Source of the DNA: Nitrospirota bacterium
GTDB lineage: Bacteria > Nitrospirota > Nitrospiria > Nitrospirales > Nitrospiraceae
Direction: 5' to 3'
NCBI GenBank assembly: GCA_004296885.1
Contig: SCVN01000016.1
Coordinates: forward strand, 186,001-250,000
DNA: 64,000 bases
In this document: one piece after another, positions 10,053 to 17,006 of the stretch
Layout: each line of letters opens with the position of its first letter
Position numbering within the stretch: position 1 is the stretch's first letter
Program-made: the position numbers and the translations under genes
The notes under the pieces: generated by a model
What the model saw: the letters and a program-made list of their open reading frames with translations, nothing else
The model's database searches: none
What the model was told of the DNA's origin: nothing

Positions 10053-10255
10053 AAGGGCTCAGCGGGTTTTTGAGCGCGGAGCAGAAAGGCGAACTGATTC
10101 GGAAAGTCACGGACGCCATCGTGTCGGTCGAAGGCGAAGGCCTGCGACCGGTGACCTGGGTCATCATCGACGAGATTCCTTCGGGCGAATGGGGCGTGGG
10201 CGGCACACCCGTCACGACCGACGCGCTGAAGAAGATGGCCGCGCAAGGCACGTAA
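10034..10255 (+). CDS. 4-oxalocrotonate tautomerase-family protein
   Basis: The 73-residue protein begins MPLAQLKG, so Pro would become the N-terminal catalytic base after Met removal, as in the 4-OT family. The strand VTWVIIDEIPSGEWGVGG fits the conserved beta strand and Trp/Gly region of the tautomerase fold. AGGAGG lies about 7 bp before the ATG. The physiological substrate is unknown. It is followed after 37 bp by an AhpD-like gene and probably shares its promoter. Confidence 0.82.
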   Translation: MPLAQLKGLSGFLSAEQKGELIRKVTDAIVSVEGEGLRPVTWVIIDEIPSGEWGVGGTPVTTDALKKMAAQGT

Positions 10256-10292
10256 CGGATTTCCATCAACCAAGACGCGAAGGAGGATACCC

Positions 10293-10856
10293 ATGCAGTG
10301 CCAGATTCATACGAAAGAGACGGCTCCCGAGGCGTCGCGCGCGACGCTCGACGCGACGGCGAAGCAATACGGGTTTCTGCCCAATTTGTTCGGAGTGCTC
10401 GCGGAATCGCCGGCGGCGGTGCAGGCCTATGCGGCCATCAACAAGGCCCTTGAGCAGAGCACGCTGTCTCCCGTGGAACAGCAGGTGGTGGCGCTGACGG
10501 TCAGCACCACCAACGACTGCGCCTATTGTGTCGGGGCGCACTCCACGGTGGCGCACATGGTGCACATGCCCCAGGACGTGCTCGCGGCATTGCGCGAGCA
10601 GCGACCGCTACCCGACAAGAAACTCGATGCACTCCGCACCCTGGTGCTGTCGATCATGGATCATCGGGGATGGGTGCCGGAGGGGGACCTCGAGCGCTTT
10701 ACGGCGGCGGGGTACACCGGGCGACATGTTTTGGACGTCATCACGCTCCTTGCGCTCAAGACCTTGAGCAATTATGTGAATCACATCGTCCAGACGCCGC
10801 TTGATCCGCAGTTTGCGTCGCAAGCCTGGAGTGCCAAGGGCGCCTCGGCCGCCTGA
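10293..10856 (+). CDS. Alkylhydroperoxidase AhpD-like protein
   Basis: The 187-residue all-helical protein has the AhpD/CMD active-site motif NDCAYCVGAHS near residues 70-80, with the two redox cysteines and the downstream His. The family supports peroxide reduction through thiol-disulfide chemistry in the cytoplasm. The GAAGGAGG site upstream of the ATG is strong. It is last in the tautomerase operon and is followed by a GC-rich hairpin at 10867-10898, which probably ends the unit. Confidence 0.88.
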   Translation: MQCQIHTKETAPEASRATLDATAKQYGFLPNLFGVLAESPAAVQAYAAINKALEQSTLSPVEQQVVALTVSTTNDCAYCVGAHSTVAHMVHMPQDVLAALREQRPLPDKKLDALRTLVLSIMDHRGWVPEGDLERFTAAGYTGRHVLDVITLLALKTLSNYVNHIVQTPLDPQFASQAWSAKGASAA

Positions 10857-10866
10857 CCATGGGAAA

Positions 10867-10898
10867 ACCGGCTGGGACCGTCGATGGTCCCAGCCGGT
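10867..10898 (+). terminator. Strong hairpin after AhpD-like gene
   Basis: A perfect 13-bp stem, ACCGGCTGGGACC (10867-10879) and its complement (10886-10898), encloses a 6-nt loop. It starts 10 bp past the stop codon. The tract after it is only weakly T-rich. Confidence 0.7.
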
Positions 10899-10940
10899 GG
10901 GTGGCTCCTTTCGGCCGGTTCCGGCCAGTCAATGTAGGAA

Positions 10941-10983
10941 TGTAAGGCAGGTCACAGATTTGTCATTGGAGAACCGGTAGGGT
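10941..10983 (+). promoter_or_regulatory. CRP/FNR-type site and -10 for small Cys-rich genes (site 4)
   Basis: TGTAAGGCAGGTCACA is at 10941-10956, and TAGGGT (10978-10983) lies exactly 29.5 bp from its centre. The next frames are the two small Cys-containing genes at 11010 and 11083; the bufferin operon may be read through from here or have its own promoter. Confidence 0.68.
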
Positions 10984-11009
10984 CAACCATGAGACATGGA
11001 GGAATATAG

Positions 11010-11141
11010 ATGCGTCAATCTCCGTGCTCGACGACCGAGGCTAACAGGGGCCGTTGCGTGCCCCATACCAGGGAGGAAGATCATGTCGATGATGTGTGGG
11101 ATGGAGGGATGCACCCGGAAGCCAGGAATGTGCGGGCATGA
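11010..11141 (+). CDS. Possible 43-residue leader or small protein
   Basis: The frame starts MRQSPCSTTEANRGRC after a good GGAGG site with 7-bp spacing. It ends inside the next small gene in another frame, giving a 59-bp overlap. Transcription from site 4 would begin about 20 bp upstream of its ATG. I see no family. It could be a small protein or a coupling/leader frame controlling the 11083 gene. Confidence 0.35.
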   Translation: MRQSPCSTTEANRGRCVPHTREEDHVDDVWDGGMHPEARNVRA

Positions 11142-11208
11142 AAAACTGATGCTCGTCATGATGGCAATGCTGATGGTCGGCGGCGCGGCCTACTGGCTTC
11201 TGGGGTGA
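11083..11208 (+). CDS. Small Met/Cys-rich single-span membrane peptide
   Basis: The 41-residue peptide has four-sulfur-type sequence MSMMCGMEGC at the start, another CG in GMCGHEK, and a C-terminal membrane helix (LMLVMMAMLMVGGAAYWLL). Met/Cys richness suggests soft-metal binding at the membrane, which fits the mer and bufferin neighbours, but no family is recognised. GGGAGGAAG lies upstream of the ATG. It sits under CRP-type site 4. Confidence 0.6.
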   Translation: MSMMCGMEGCTRKPGMCGHEKLMLVMMAMLMVGGAAYWLLG

Positions 11209-11431
11209 GCGCGCGATGGTCGAGCGGTCCACTCGTGCCGGTCCCGGTCGCACGCGCGTCTCTGACTGAATGCGACCGTGCGGTCCAGCGGTACGCTTAT
11301 GCCATGTAGGGGGATGACGCGCCCCGCATCGCAGAAAGGAGGAATGCCCATGATCGATTCGTGAGTTCCGGTCGCGCAGTCATGTTCGGCGCCAGTGCCA
11401 TCTCGAAGAACGGATCCAAAAGGAGACTCAA

Positions 11432-11767
11432 ATGAACGCCAATACGAAAAAGAACGCGATCGTCCCCTCCGCGCTGTTGGTTGCCTTGAGCCTGGTTGGA
11501 GCCCAGACGGCGGTGGCCGAGCCGCGCATGCCGGAATTGCCCTCCGGGTGGGAAGCATGCGGAGGCGTTGCCAAGGCCGGGATGAACGATTGCGCGGTCA
11601 AGACCAGCCTCCATGCCTGCGTGGGGATGGCCAAGAAGGACGGGGAACCCGATTCCTACGTGTTCTTGCCGAAAGGGTTGTGCGCGAAGATCTCGAACGG
11701 CGCCGTGCTGGCCATCACGAAGCAGGATATGGCCGACATGAAAGCGAAGATGATGAAGAAGATGTAG
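11432..11767 (+). CDS. bufA: Bufferin precursor, DUF2282 family
   Basis: The 111-residue precursor has a signal peptide cleaved near AVA-E at residue 29. The mature part has Cys43, Cys54, Cys63 and Cys84 in the DUF2282 pattern GVAKAGMNDC. The C-terminus is Met/Lys rich. Recent work on Caulobacter bufferins (known from memory) shows DUF2282 precursors modified at Cys by a DUF692 enzyme and exported to bind copper. Gene order here, DUF2282-DUF692-DUF2063-DoxX, is the bufferin operon. AAGGAGA lies 7 bp before the ATG. Confidence 0.85.
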   Translation: MNANTKKNAIVPSALLVALSLVGAQTAVAEPRMPELPSGWEACGGVAKAGMNDCAVKTSLHACVGMAKKDGEPDSYVFLPKGLCAKISNGAVLAITKQDMADMKAKMMKKM

Positions 11768-11781
11768 CGAGGCGCGCCCCG

Positions 11782-12627
11782 ATGTCTTTTCCATTGCAGG
11801 CCCCGATCCCGGCGCAAGCCGGGATCGGGCTGCGGTCGCATCATTATCGCGAAATCCTGGAAGAGCCGCCCCCGGTCGCCTGGATGGAAACCCATCCGGA
11901 GAACTATTTCGGGGACGGGGGCGCCCCTCTTCGGATGCTTGAGCGAATCAGGACCGAGTACCCGCTGAGCTTTCACGGGGTCGGGCTGTCATTAGGCTCC
12001 ACCGATCCGATCGACCGGGCCCATCTCCGCAAACTCAAAACATTGATCGACCGCTTCGAGCCGGCCTTCGTGTCGGAGCATCTTGCCTGGAGTTCCGTGG
12101 GTGGCCGGTTCTTCAACGAGCTCTTGCCGGTCCCCTATACGCCCGAAAGCCTGGAGCACATCTGCTCGCGCGTCGAGGACGTCCAGGACGTACTGCAAAG
12201 GCCCCTGCTGATCGAGAATATCACCCGGTATCTGACGTGGCGGGATTCCACGGTGCCGGAGGGGGAGTTCATGGCCGAGATGGCCCGGGCGACCGGCTGC
12301 GGGATTTTGCTCGATCTGAACAACGCCTATGTCAACGCGATCAACTTTCATCTGGACCTCCATGATTTTCTGAACGCGATTCCGGCCCAGGCCGTCTCGG
12401 AAATCCATCTGGCCGGCTTCGACCGCTTCGGGAGACGGCTGGTCGATACCCATGGCCGCGTGGTGCACCAGAACGTGTGGGATCTGTACCAGTGGACGAT
12501 CGACCGCATCGGCCCGCGCCCGACGCTCATCGAATGGGATACCAATCTTCCGCCGCTGACGGTTCTGGTGGCGCAGGCCAAACAGGCGGAGGCCCTGCTC
12601 GGAGGCTGCCATGCCGCGGCTTCGTGA
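11782..12627 (+). CDS. bufB: DUF692 multinuclear iron oxidase (MNIO), bufferin maturase
   Basis: The 281-residue TIM-barrel-type protein shows the MNIO metal-ligand segments in order: GLRSHHYREIL, METHPENYF, SFHGVGLSLG, SEHLAW, IENI, LDLNNAYVNA, EIHLAGF, VDTHGR and IEWDTNLP. These His, Glu and Asp residues bind the multi-iron centre that modifies precursor cysteines (as in MbnB and BufB). The ATG at 11782 is 15 bp after bufA and is where family similarity begins. It overlaps bufC by 17 bp. Its likely substrate is the DUF2282 peptide encoded immediately upstream. Confidence 0.9.
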   Translation: MSFPLQAPIPAQAGIGLRSHHYREILEEPPPVAWMETHPENYFGDGGAPLRMLERIRTEYPLSFHGVGLSLGSTDPIDRAHLRKLKTLIDRFEPAFVSEHLAWSSVGGRFFNELLPVPYTPESLEHICSRVEDVQDVLQRPLLIENITRYLTWRDSTVPEGEFMAEMARATGCGILLDLNNAYVNAINFHLDLHDFLNAIPAQAVSEIHLAGFDRFGRRLVDTHGRVVHQNVWDLYQWTIDRIGPRPTLIEWDTNLPPLTVLVAQAKQAEALLGGCHAAAS

Positions 12628-13387
12628 GATTCAGCAAGGGTTTTCCGGCGCGATCGTCGAAGGACAACACCGGGCTCTTGCGGAGGCGATTGCGCCGCGA
12701 GGGTCGGCCCTGCGGAGTCTGGCCCTCTACCGCCGCCTGATTCGCGGCAATTATACGCGGGTCCTGCAGGTGACCTATCCGGTCTTGCATCGGTTCGTCG
12801 GTGAACGATATTTCGGAATCCTCGCGCGAGGGTACTTCAAGGCGCATCCCTCGACCAGCGGCGATCTGTTTCCCTACGGGCGCCATCTGCCCGCGTTTCT
12901 GACCGCCTTGCAGGTGGCTCCTCTGTTGGCGGAACTGGCGCGGCTGGAATGGGCCTGCCATGAGGTCCATCAGGCGGCCGATGCCCCCTGGCTGTCCAAG
13001 GATCAGATCCTGGCCATCGCGTCGGCCGATCCGTCGCAAGTGACGGTCCATGTTCATGCGGCTGCGCGCCTGGTGCGCGTCCCCTTTCCGGTGCATCGTG
13101 TCTGGCTGGCGCTGCAACCGGATGCGCCGCCCCACGAAGTCGTTGACCTGCCGCTTCCGGACGAAGAGACCGGTCTGCTGGTGACGCGGGGGGAGGGGAG
13201 GATTTGGGTGACGCCCCTGGACGCGCGTGATTACCTCCTGATCGAGGCCATGGTACAGGGAAAGACCTTGGCCGAAGTTGAACGGGTGGCGATCGAATCT
13301 CAGCCGGAGTTCGATTTCCAACGGTTCTGGCCCACCGTACTGAATCTGCACGTGATCAGCGATTTTTCCGTGAAGGAGACGTTATGA
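12611..13387 (+). CDS. bufC: DUF2063 bufferin maturation partner
   Basis: The 258-residue protein starts with the DUF2063 helical domain (LREIQQGFSGAI, LYRRLIRGNYTRVLQVTYPVL) and then a less conserved second domain. In bufferin and related MNIO clusters this protein presents the precursor to the oxidase. It overlaps bufB at its start and the DoxX gene by 4 bp at its end, so all four genes are tightly coupled. The product is soluble, with no signal peptide. Confidence 0.85.
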   Translation: MPRLREIQQGFSGAIVEGQHRALAEAIAPRGSALRSLALYRRLIRGNYTRVLQVTYPVLHRFVGERYFGILARGYFKAHPSTSGDLFPYGRHLPAFLTALQVAPLLAELARLEWACHEVHQAADAPWLSKDQILAIASADPSQVTVHVHAAARLVRVPFPVHRVWLALQPDAPPHEVVDLPLPDEETGLLVTRGEGRIWVTPLDARDYLLIEAMVQGKTLAEVERVAIESQPEFDFQRFWPTVLNLHVISDFSVKETL

Positions 13388-13893
13388 CGCGTGAGGCCAG
13401 TTTTCTTAGGTGCGTGGTGCCTTCCGCAGTCTCCGCCTATCGGTGGCTTGTCTGGGGGGTGGAGTCGCTGCTGCCGGTGTTCGACCTGACCGTGCGTCTG
13501 TATCTTGCCCACATCTTCTGGACAGGCGGCATGGTCAAAATCTCCAGTTGGATGTCGACGGTGATGCTCTTTACCTTCGTCTACGACGTGCCGCTCCTGC
13601 CCCCCGAACTCGCCGCCTATGCGGCCACCGCCGTCGAGTTGGGCGGATCGTTCCTGCTGGCGATCGGCCTGGCCGGACGGTGGGCGGCCCTGTCGCTCTT
13701 CGGGCTCAATATCGTCGCGTCGATCTCATACGGACAGTTGTCCGAGGCCGCCTTACAGGAGGCGTTCTATTGGGGGCTGTTCTTCCTCTACTTCGTCCTG
13801 CACGGGCCGGGGCCGCTCTCCGCCGACGCCCTGTTGCGGCATCTGATTCAGCGACGGAAGTTGACAGGCAGTGCCGAGGTCAATGTCCTCTGA
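13384..13893 (+). CDS. DoxX-family membrane protein of the bufferin operon
   Basis: The 169-residue protein has about four membrane helices and DoxX-type sequence: LYLAHIFWTGGMVKISSW, then AAYAATAVELGGSFLLAIGL. DoxX proteins often accompany DUF2282-DUF692-DUF2063 sets. Their role is unknown, and could be redox or copper handling at the membrane. The ATG overlaps the bufC stop codon. The gene ends 5 bp before the convergent gene at 13899. Confidence 0.85.
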   Translation: MTREASFLRCVVPSAVSAYRWLVWGVESLLPVFDLTVRLYLAHIFWTGGMVKISSWMSTVMLFTFVYDVPLLPPELAAYAATAVELGGSFLLAIGLAGRWAALSLFGLNIVASISYGQLSEAALQEAFYWGLFFLYFVLHGPGPLSADALLRHLIQRRKLTGSAEVNVL

Positions 13894-13898
13894 CGCGA

Positions 13899-15290
13899 CT
13901 ACTTGGACAGAGAAAAGTCATCTCGCGCATCCTGGGAAACCGTCAGAATGACATGGTTCAACAAGGCGTGACGCTCGTAGGCGAGCAGATAGAGGTGCAG
14001 CGTGGATGGATCGTCTGAGTCCCAGTGCAGCAGGGGGCCGTCCACGCCGACCGCGTGGTGATCGATCCAGCGGTCCTGCGTGTCCAGATGAAACCCATAA
14101 AACGGTCGCTGGAGTGGGGACTCGGCGCGCAAGTCTTCGTATGACTCGAAGAAGCTCGGGTTCCCGATCCCCATAGGGACCTGCCAGCCCCGTTCGTAGT
14201 GATCTGGAGAGGCGGTGGGGAGCGAGCGAAGATCCAGGCCGCCGAAGATCAGGCGGGTTGGCCCCCCCGTGCGGCTGCTCTTGAAGGCCAGCTCGATTTC
14301 GTACAGTGCACGGGGACCAGCCGGCGCTCGCACCTGGCGAAGCGTGGCTCCCGTCAGCTCGGCCAGGTAGTGAAGTTGCGTGTCCCGTGGATGGGCGACG
14401 GAATAGCGGCCAGGCGGAATGAAGCTCGCGAATTGAACCGGCTGGCGGTACCAATCCCGATAGGTGTAGACGGGAGGAGCCAACACGTTCTTTCGCTTGA
14501 GCCGTTGCTCGCTCCTCCAGAGGGGCGCTTCGTTCCATCGTGCGCTGGCGTTCAGCGCCCACTCTCGTTCAACGGTCCGAATCAGACTGAGTCGGATCGG
14601 CGTACCGGCTGGATCGACCCAGTGTTCGAGCGACCACCAATGATCCCAGTAGGACAGACCATTCACGCGTTCGAAGAGGTCCTTGTAAAGACCCAAAGGA
14701 AATGTGAACCAGACATGCTCGTACACCCGCTCCTGTCCCTCCTCGACGGTGAACAGCAGCAGCTCCCACAGTCCGGCATTCAGGCAGTTCCGGGCAAGGT
14801 CCACACGGCTGAACGAACGTTGTTCGAAGCCGTCCCCTCCCTCATGGAGACGGACATGGGGAGAGTCGCGTCGAAAGCTCACCTGCTGACGATTCCACTC
14901 GCGGTCGATCAGCCCCACCTTCATGAGGTCGGAATCCGCCTTGACCCAGGTCGGCACAGCGGCGACGAAGTGTGCCAGCTCCACCTCCGGCAACTCGATG
15001 GTGGTCGCATGGCCGGAGCTTGGCTCAAGGAGCAAGCGAAACCGCGTGTCTCCGAGCCGTTGGATATGCAGTGCTCGGTGAGGATAATTCCCGAAGGCCT
15101 GGCTCCGCTCTTCGGGGTCCTCTGGATACTCGGCGTTGCTGAAAGCCCTGAGCGTGACGGTTTGTTCCGGGGCATTGTCGTAACGAAGTTGAAACCACAC
15201 GACGCCACCGAGTATCGCGGCGATCAGTAGAATCGAGAGGCCCGTGCCAAGGTATCCTCTGAAGCGTACTCGCGCTCTCGATCTTGTCAT
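13899..15290 (-). CDS. Unknown 463-residue protein with N-terminal membrane anchor
   Basis: The protein has one N-terminal hydrophobic helix at about residues 14-33 and then a large, probably extracytoplasmic, Trp/Arg-rich domain (YEHVWFTFPLGLYKDLF, WWSLEHWVDP). I do not recognise a family and see no catalytic motif. It is convergent with the bufferin operon and divergent from the CRP-type regulator across a 91-bp gap. No partner gene on its strand is near. Coding composition is normal, so it looks like a real native gene. Confidence 0.6.
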   Translation of the reverse strand: MTRSRARVRFRGYLGTGLSILLIAAILGGVVWFQLRYDNAPEQTVTLRAFSNAEYPEDPEERSQAFGNYPHRALHIQRLGDTRFRLLLEPSSGHATTIELPEVELAHFVAAVPTWVKADSDLMKVGLIDREWNRQQVSFRRDSPHVRLHEGGDGFEQRSFSRVDLARNCLNAGLWELLLFTVEEGQERVYEHVWFTFPLGLYKDLFERVNGLSYWDHWWSLEHWVDPAGTPIRLSLIRTVEREWALNASARWNEAPLWRSEQRLKRKNVLAPPVYTYRDWYRQPVQFASFIPPGRYSVAHPRDTQLHYLAELTGATLRQVRAPAGPRALYEIELAFKSSRTGGPTRLIFGGLDLRSLPTASPDHYERGWQVPMGIGNPSFFESYEDLRAESPLQRPFYGFHLDTQDRWIDHHAVGVDGPLLHWDSDDPSTLHLYLLAYERHALLNHVILTVSQDARDDFSLSK

Positions 15291-15381
15291 TCTGACTCCG
15301 TGCCGCGATCATGCTCGATGACGTTGCGTTCCGTGTCTTGCGTGCAGTAGGCTACCCCAAACAATTCTCCGGAGCAACGGC

Positions 15382-16083
15382 ATGGCCGAGAACAACCCCT
15401 CATCGAGCAAGCTCTGGTACCTGAAGCATATCCGCCTCTTCTCCGGCCTGAGCCAGGTCGAAATGCAGGAAATGGAACGGATCACCCGGATGGAGGAGGT
15501 CAAGAAACGTCAACCGTTGTATCTCCCGGGCGATCCGAGCAGCAATGTCTACCTGCTCAAGCAAGGACGGGTCAAAATCGCCAATACCGCTCCCAGCGGG
15601 AAAGAAGTCACCTTCGACATCCTGGAACCGGGAGAAGTATTCGGAGAGCTTGACGTCTTGGACGATTCGCCGCGCACGACGACCGCCGAAGCGCTCGATG
15701 ACACGCTGATCTGCGTCATCCGTCGGGAAGACTTCGAGCGCTATCTGAGCCGGCATCCGAACCTCACGGTGCAGTTGACCAAGCTCATCGGTCTCCGGCT
15801 CAGGAAGATCCAAAGTCGAGTGGAGGATTTGGTCTTCCGGGATGTCCCGGCCCGTCTCGCCCATCTCCTGTTCGAATTGAGCAAGACGGACGGGGATTCG
15901 GATGGCTCCGGCATCCGAATCCGGGCCAAGCTCACGCACCAGGAGATGGCGAACCTGATCGGATGCAGCCGCGAGACGGTCAGTGCGACCCTCGGCCTGT
16001 TTCGGGAGGAGGGGCTTATTCGGATGGCTGGCCGGTCCATCACGATCGTCGACGTCCAGCGGCTGTCCCAACGTCTCGCCTAA
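15382..16083 (+). CDS. CRP/FNR-family transcriptional regulator
   Basis: The 233-residue protein has an N-terminal cyclic-nucleotide-binding fold with FGELDVLDDSPRTTTAEAL in the ligand pocket position, a long dimer helix and a C-terminal winged helix. The recognition helix GCSRETVSATL keeps the Arg-Glu-Thr of CRP, which reads TGTGA half-sites. It has no FNR-type Cys cluster, so an Fe-S sensor is unlikely; the ligand is unknown. Five TGTRAG-N4-CTYACA dyads lie within 8 kb, and this protein is the obvious candidate to bind them. No such dyad precedes its own gene. Confidence 0.9.
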   Translation: MAENNPSSSKLWYLKHIRLFSGLSQVEMQEMERITRMEEVKKRQPLYLPGDPSSNVYLLKQGRVKIANTAPSGKEVTFDILEPGEVFGELDVLDDSPRTTTAEALDDTLICVIRREDFERYLSRHPNLTVQLTKLIGLRLRKIQSRVEDLVFRDVPARLAHLLFELSKTDGDSDGSGIRIRAKLTHQEMANLIGCSRETVSATLGLFREEGLIRMAGRSITIVDVQRLSQRLA

Positions 16084-16365
16084 TCAGAGCGGCGAGTGTT
16101 CACTCGACGACGACCCAGGCTCGTGCTGCATCCGGTCACGGAGCAGGCGCACCAGCCACTCTCTTCTGGGTACGCCGACCACCAGCAGGTTCCCGTCCAG
16201 CACAAAAGCCGGGAGCACGACGATCCCCAACGTCCGTGCCCGTTCCCGGTCATCGACCACCCGGACTTGTAGGCCGGGAAATGCCTCTTGGATCTGGTCG
16301 CCCAATCCGAACGCCGACAGTTCGGAGAGGCACCCACGGTGAACGAAGATTTCCAATACCGCCAT
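16084..16365 (-). CDS. Thioredoxin-fold small protein
   Basis: The 93-residue protein reads as a minimal thioredoxin fold: strand VLEIFVHRGCL, helix, strand LQVRVVDD, then VVLPAFVLDGNLLVVG with the cis-Pro of thioredoxins. Only one Cys (residue 11) remains where a CxxC would be, so it may act as a monothiol protein or a glutaredoxin-like adaptor. I chose the ATG at 16365, where the fold begins. It lies 34 bp downstream of CRP-type site 5, and its gene is convergent with the CRP-like regulator. Confidence 0.72.
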   Translation of the reverse strand: MAVLEIFVHRGCLSELSAFGLGDQIQEAFPGLQVRVVDDRERARTLGIVVLPAFVLDGNLLVVGVPRREWLVRLLRDRMQHEPGSSSSEHSPL

Positions 16366-16371
16366 GGTGCG

Positions 16372-16414
16372 ATGATAAGGGAAGGCTCCGGCGAACTCTG
16401 TGAGTTGGCTTACA
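16372..16414 (-). promoter_or_regulatory. CRP/FNR-type site and -10 for thioredoxin-fold gene (site 5)
   Basis: TGTGAGTTGGCTTACA is at 16399-16414, and TATCAT (minus strand, 16377-16372) lies exactly 29.5 bp from its centre. The hexamer is about 7 bp upstream of the start codon, so the transcript would be almost leaderless. Confidence 0.68.
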
Positions 16415-16442
16415 CATGATCTCGTGAAGGTACGGGCGTGTG

Positions 16443-17006
16443 CTAAAACAAGCGGAGCGTGGGTTCCGTGGCGGAGACCTTGGGATAACGGATCAAGCCG
16501 TTGTCTACTCTGGCGAAGGAGGTCAGGCTGTGTTGATTCGCCGGCGCGGACGAAAGAATGTGCCGGACCGTCCGGCCCCGGCTCACCAGCGCATCGGAGA
16601 TGAGAGACCGGTGGCACCGCCAGGGCACGGCCTCGGCGCACATGATGGCAGTCCGTTCCTGCTTGCCATAAGCAAGCAGCTCGTTTAGCGCTCTCCAGAA
16701 TTCATCCGTCTGCATGTAGTCGGCATAGCCGCGGAAGCTGGCATTCCGCCAGCCGTGGTTGCGCGAGTCCGGCGTCGGCTTCCTCCGCCCGCCCAGCTCC
16801 GGCAGGTGGCGGTATGCGATTCCCGCGGCCTTGAGCCCGGCGGCCAGGGACTCGCTGTTGAACTGGGGATTATGGCGGGAATAGGGAGTCGTGCGCACGT
16901 CGATCAGCAGCCGGATGCCATGCGTTTCCAGGAGCGCCACAAACTCCTCGATGGACCTGGTCGAATGGCCGATGGTCCAGAGGGTCTCGTCGCCCTCATT
17001 GGGCAT
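16443..17006 (-). CDS. DUF488 family protein
   Basis: The 187-residue protein has the DUF488 hallmarks: WTIGHSTRSIEEF at the start, LLIDVRTTPYSRHNPQF, LGGRR and the AIMCAEAVPWRCHRSL motif with its conserved Cys residues. The family function is unknown; some members resemble nucleic-acid-processing proteins. The ATG at 17006 overlaps the upstream lipoprotein gene by 11 bp. An earlier ATG at 17024 is possible. It is probably the second gene of an operon with the TPR lipoprotein. Confidence 0.85.
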   Translation of the reverse strand: MPNEGDETLWTIGHSTRSIEEFVALLETHGIRLLIDVRTTPYSRHNPQFNSESLAAGLKAAGIAYRHLPELGGRRKPTPDSRNHGWRNASFRGYADYMQTDEFWRALNELLAYGKQERTAIMCAEAVPWRCHRSLISDALVSRGRTVRHILSSAPANQHSLTSFARVDNGLIRYPKVSATEPTLRLF

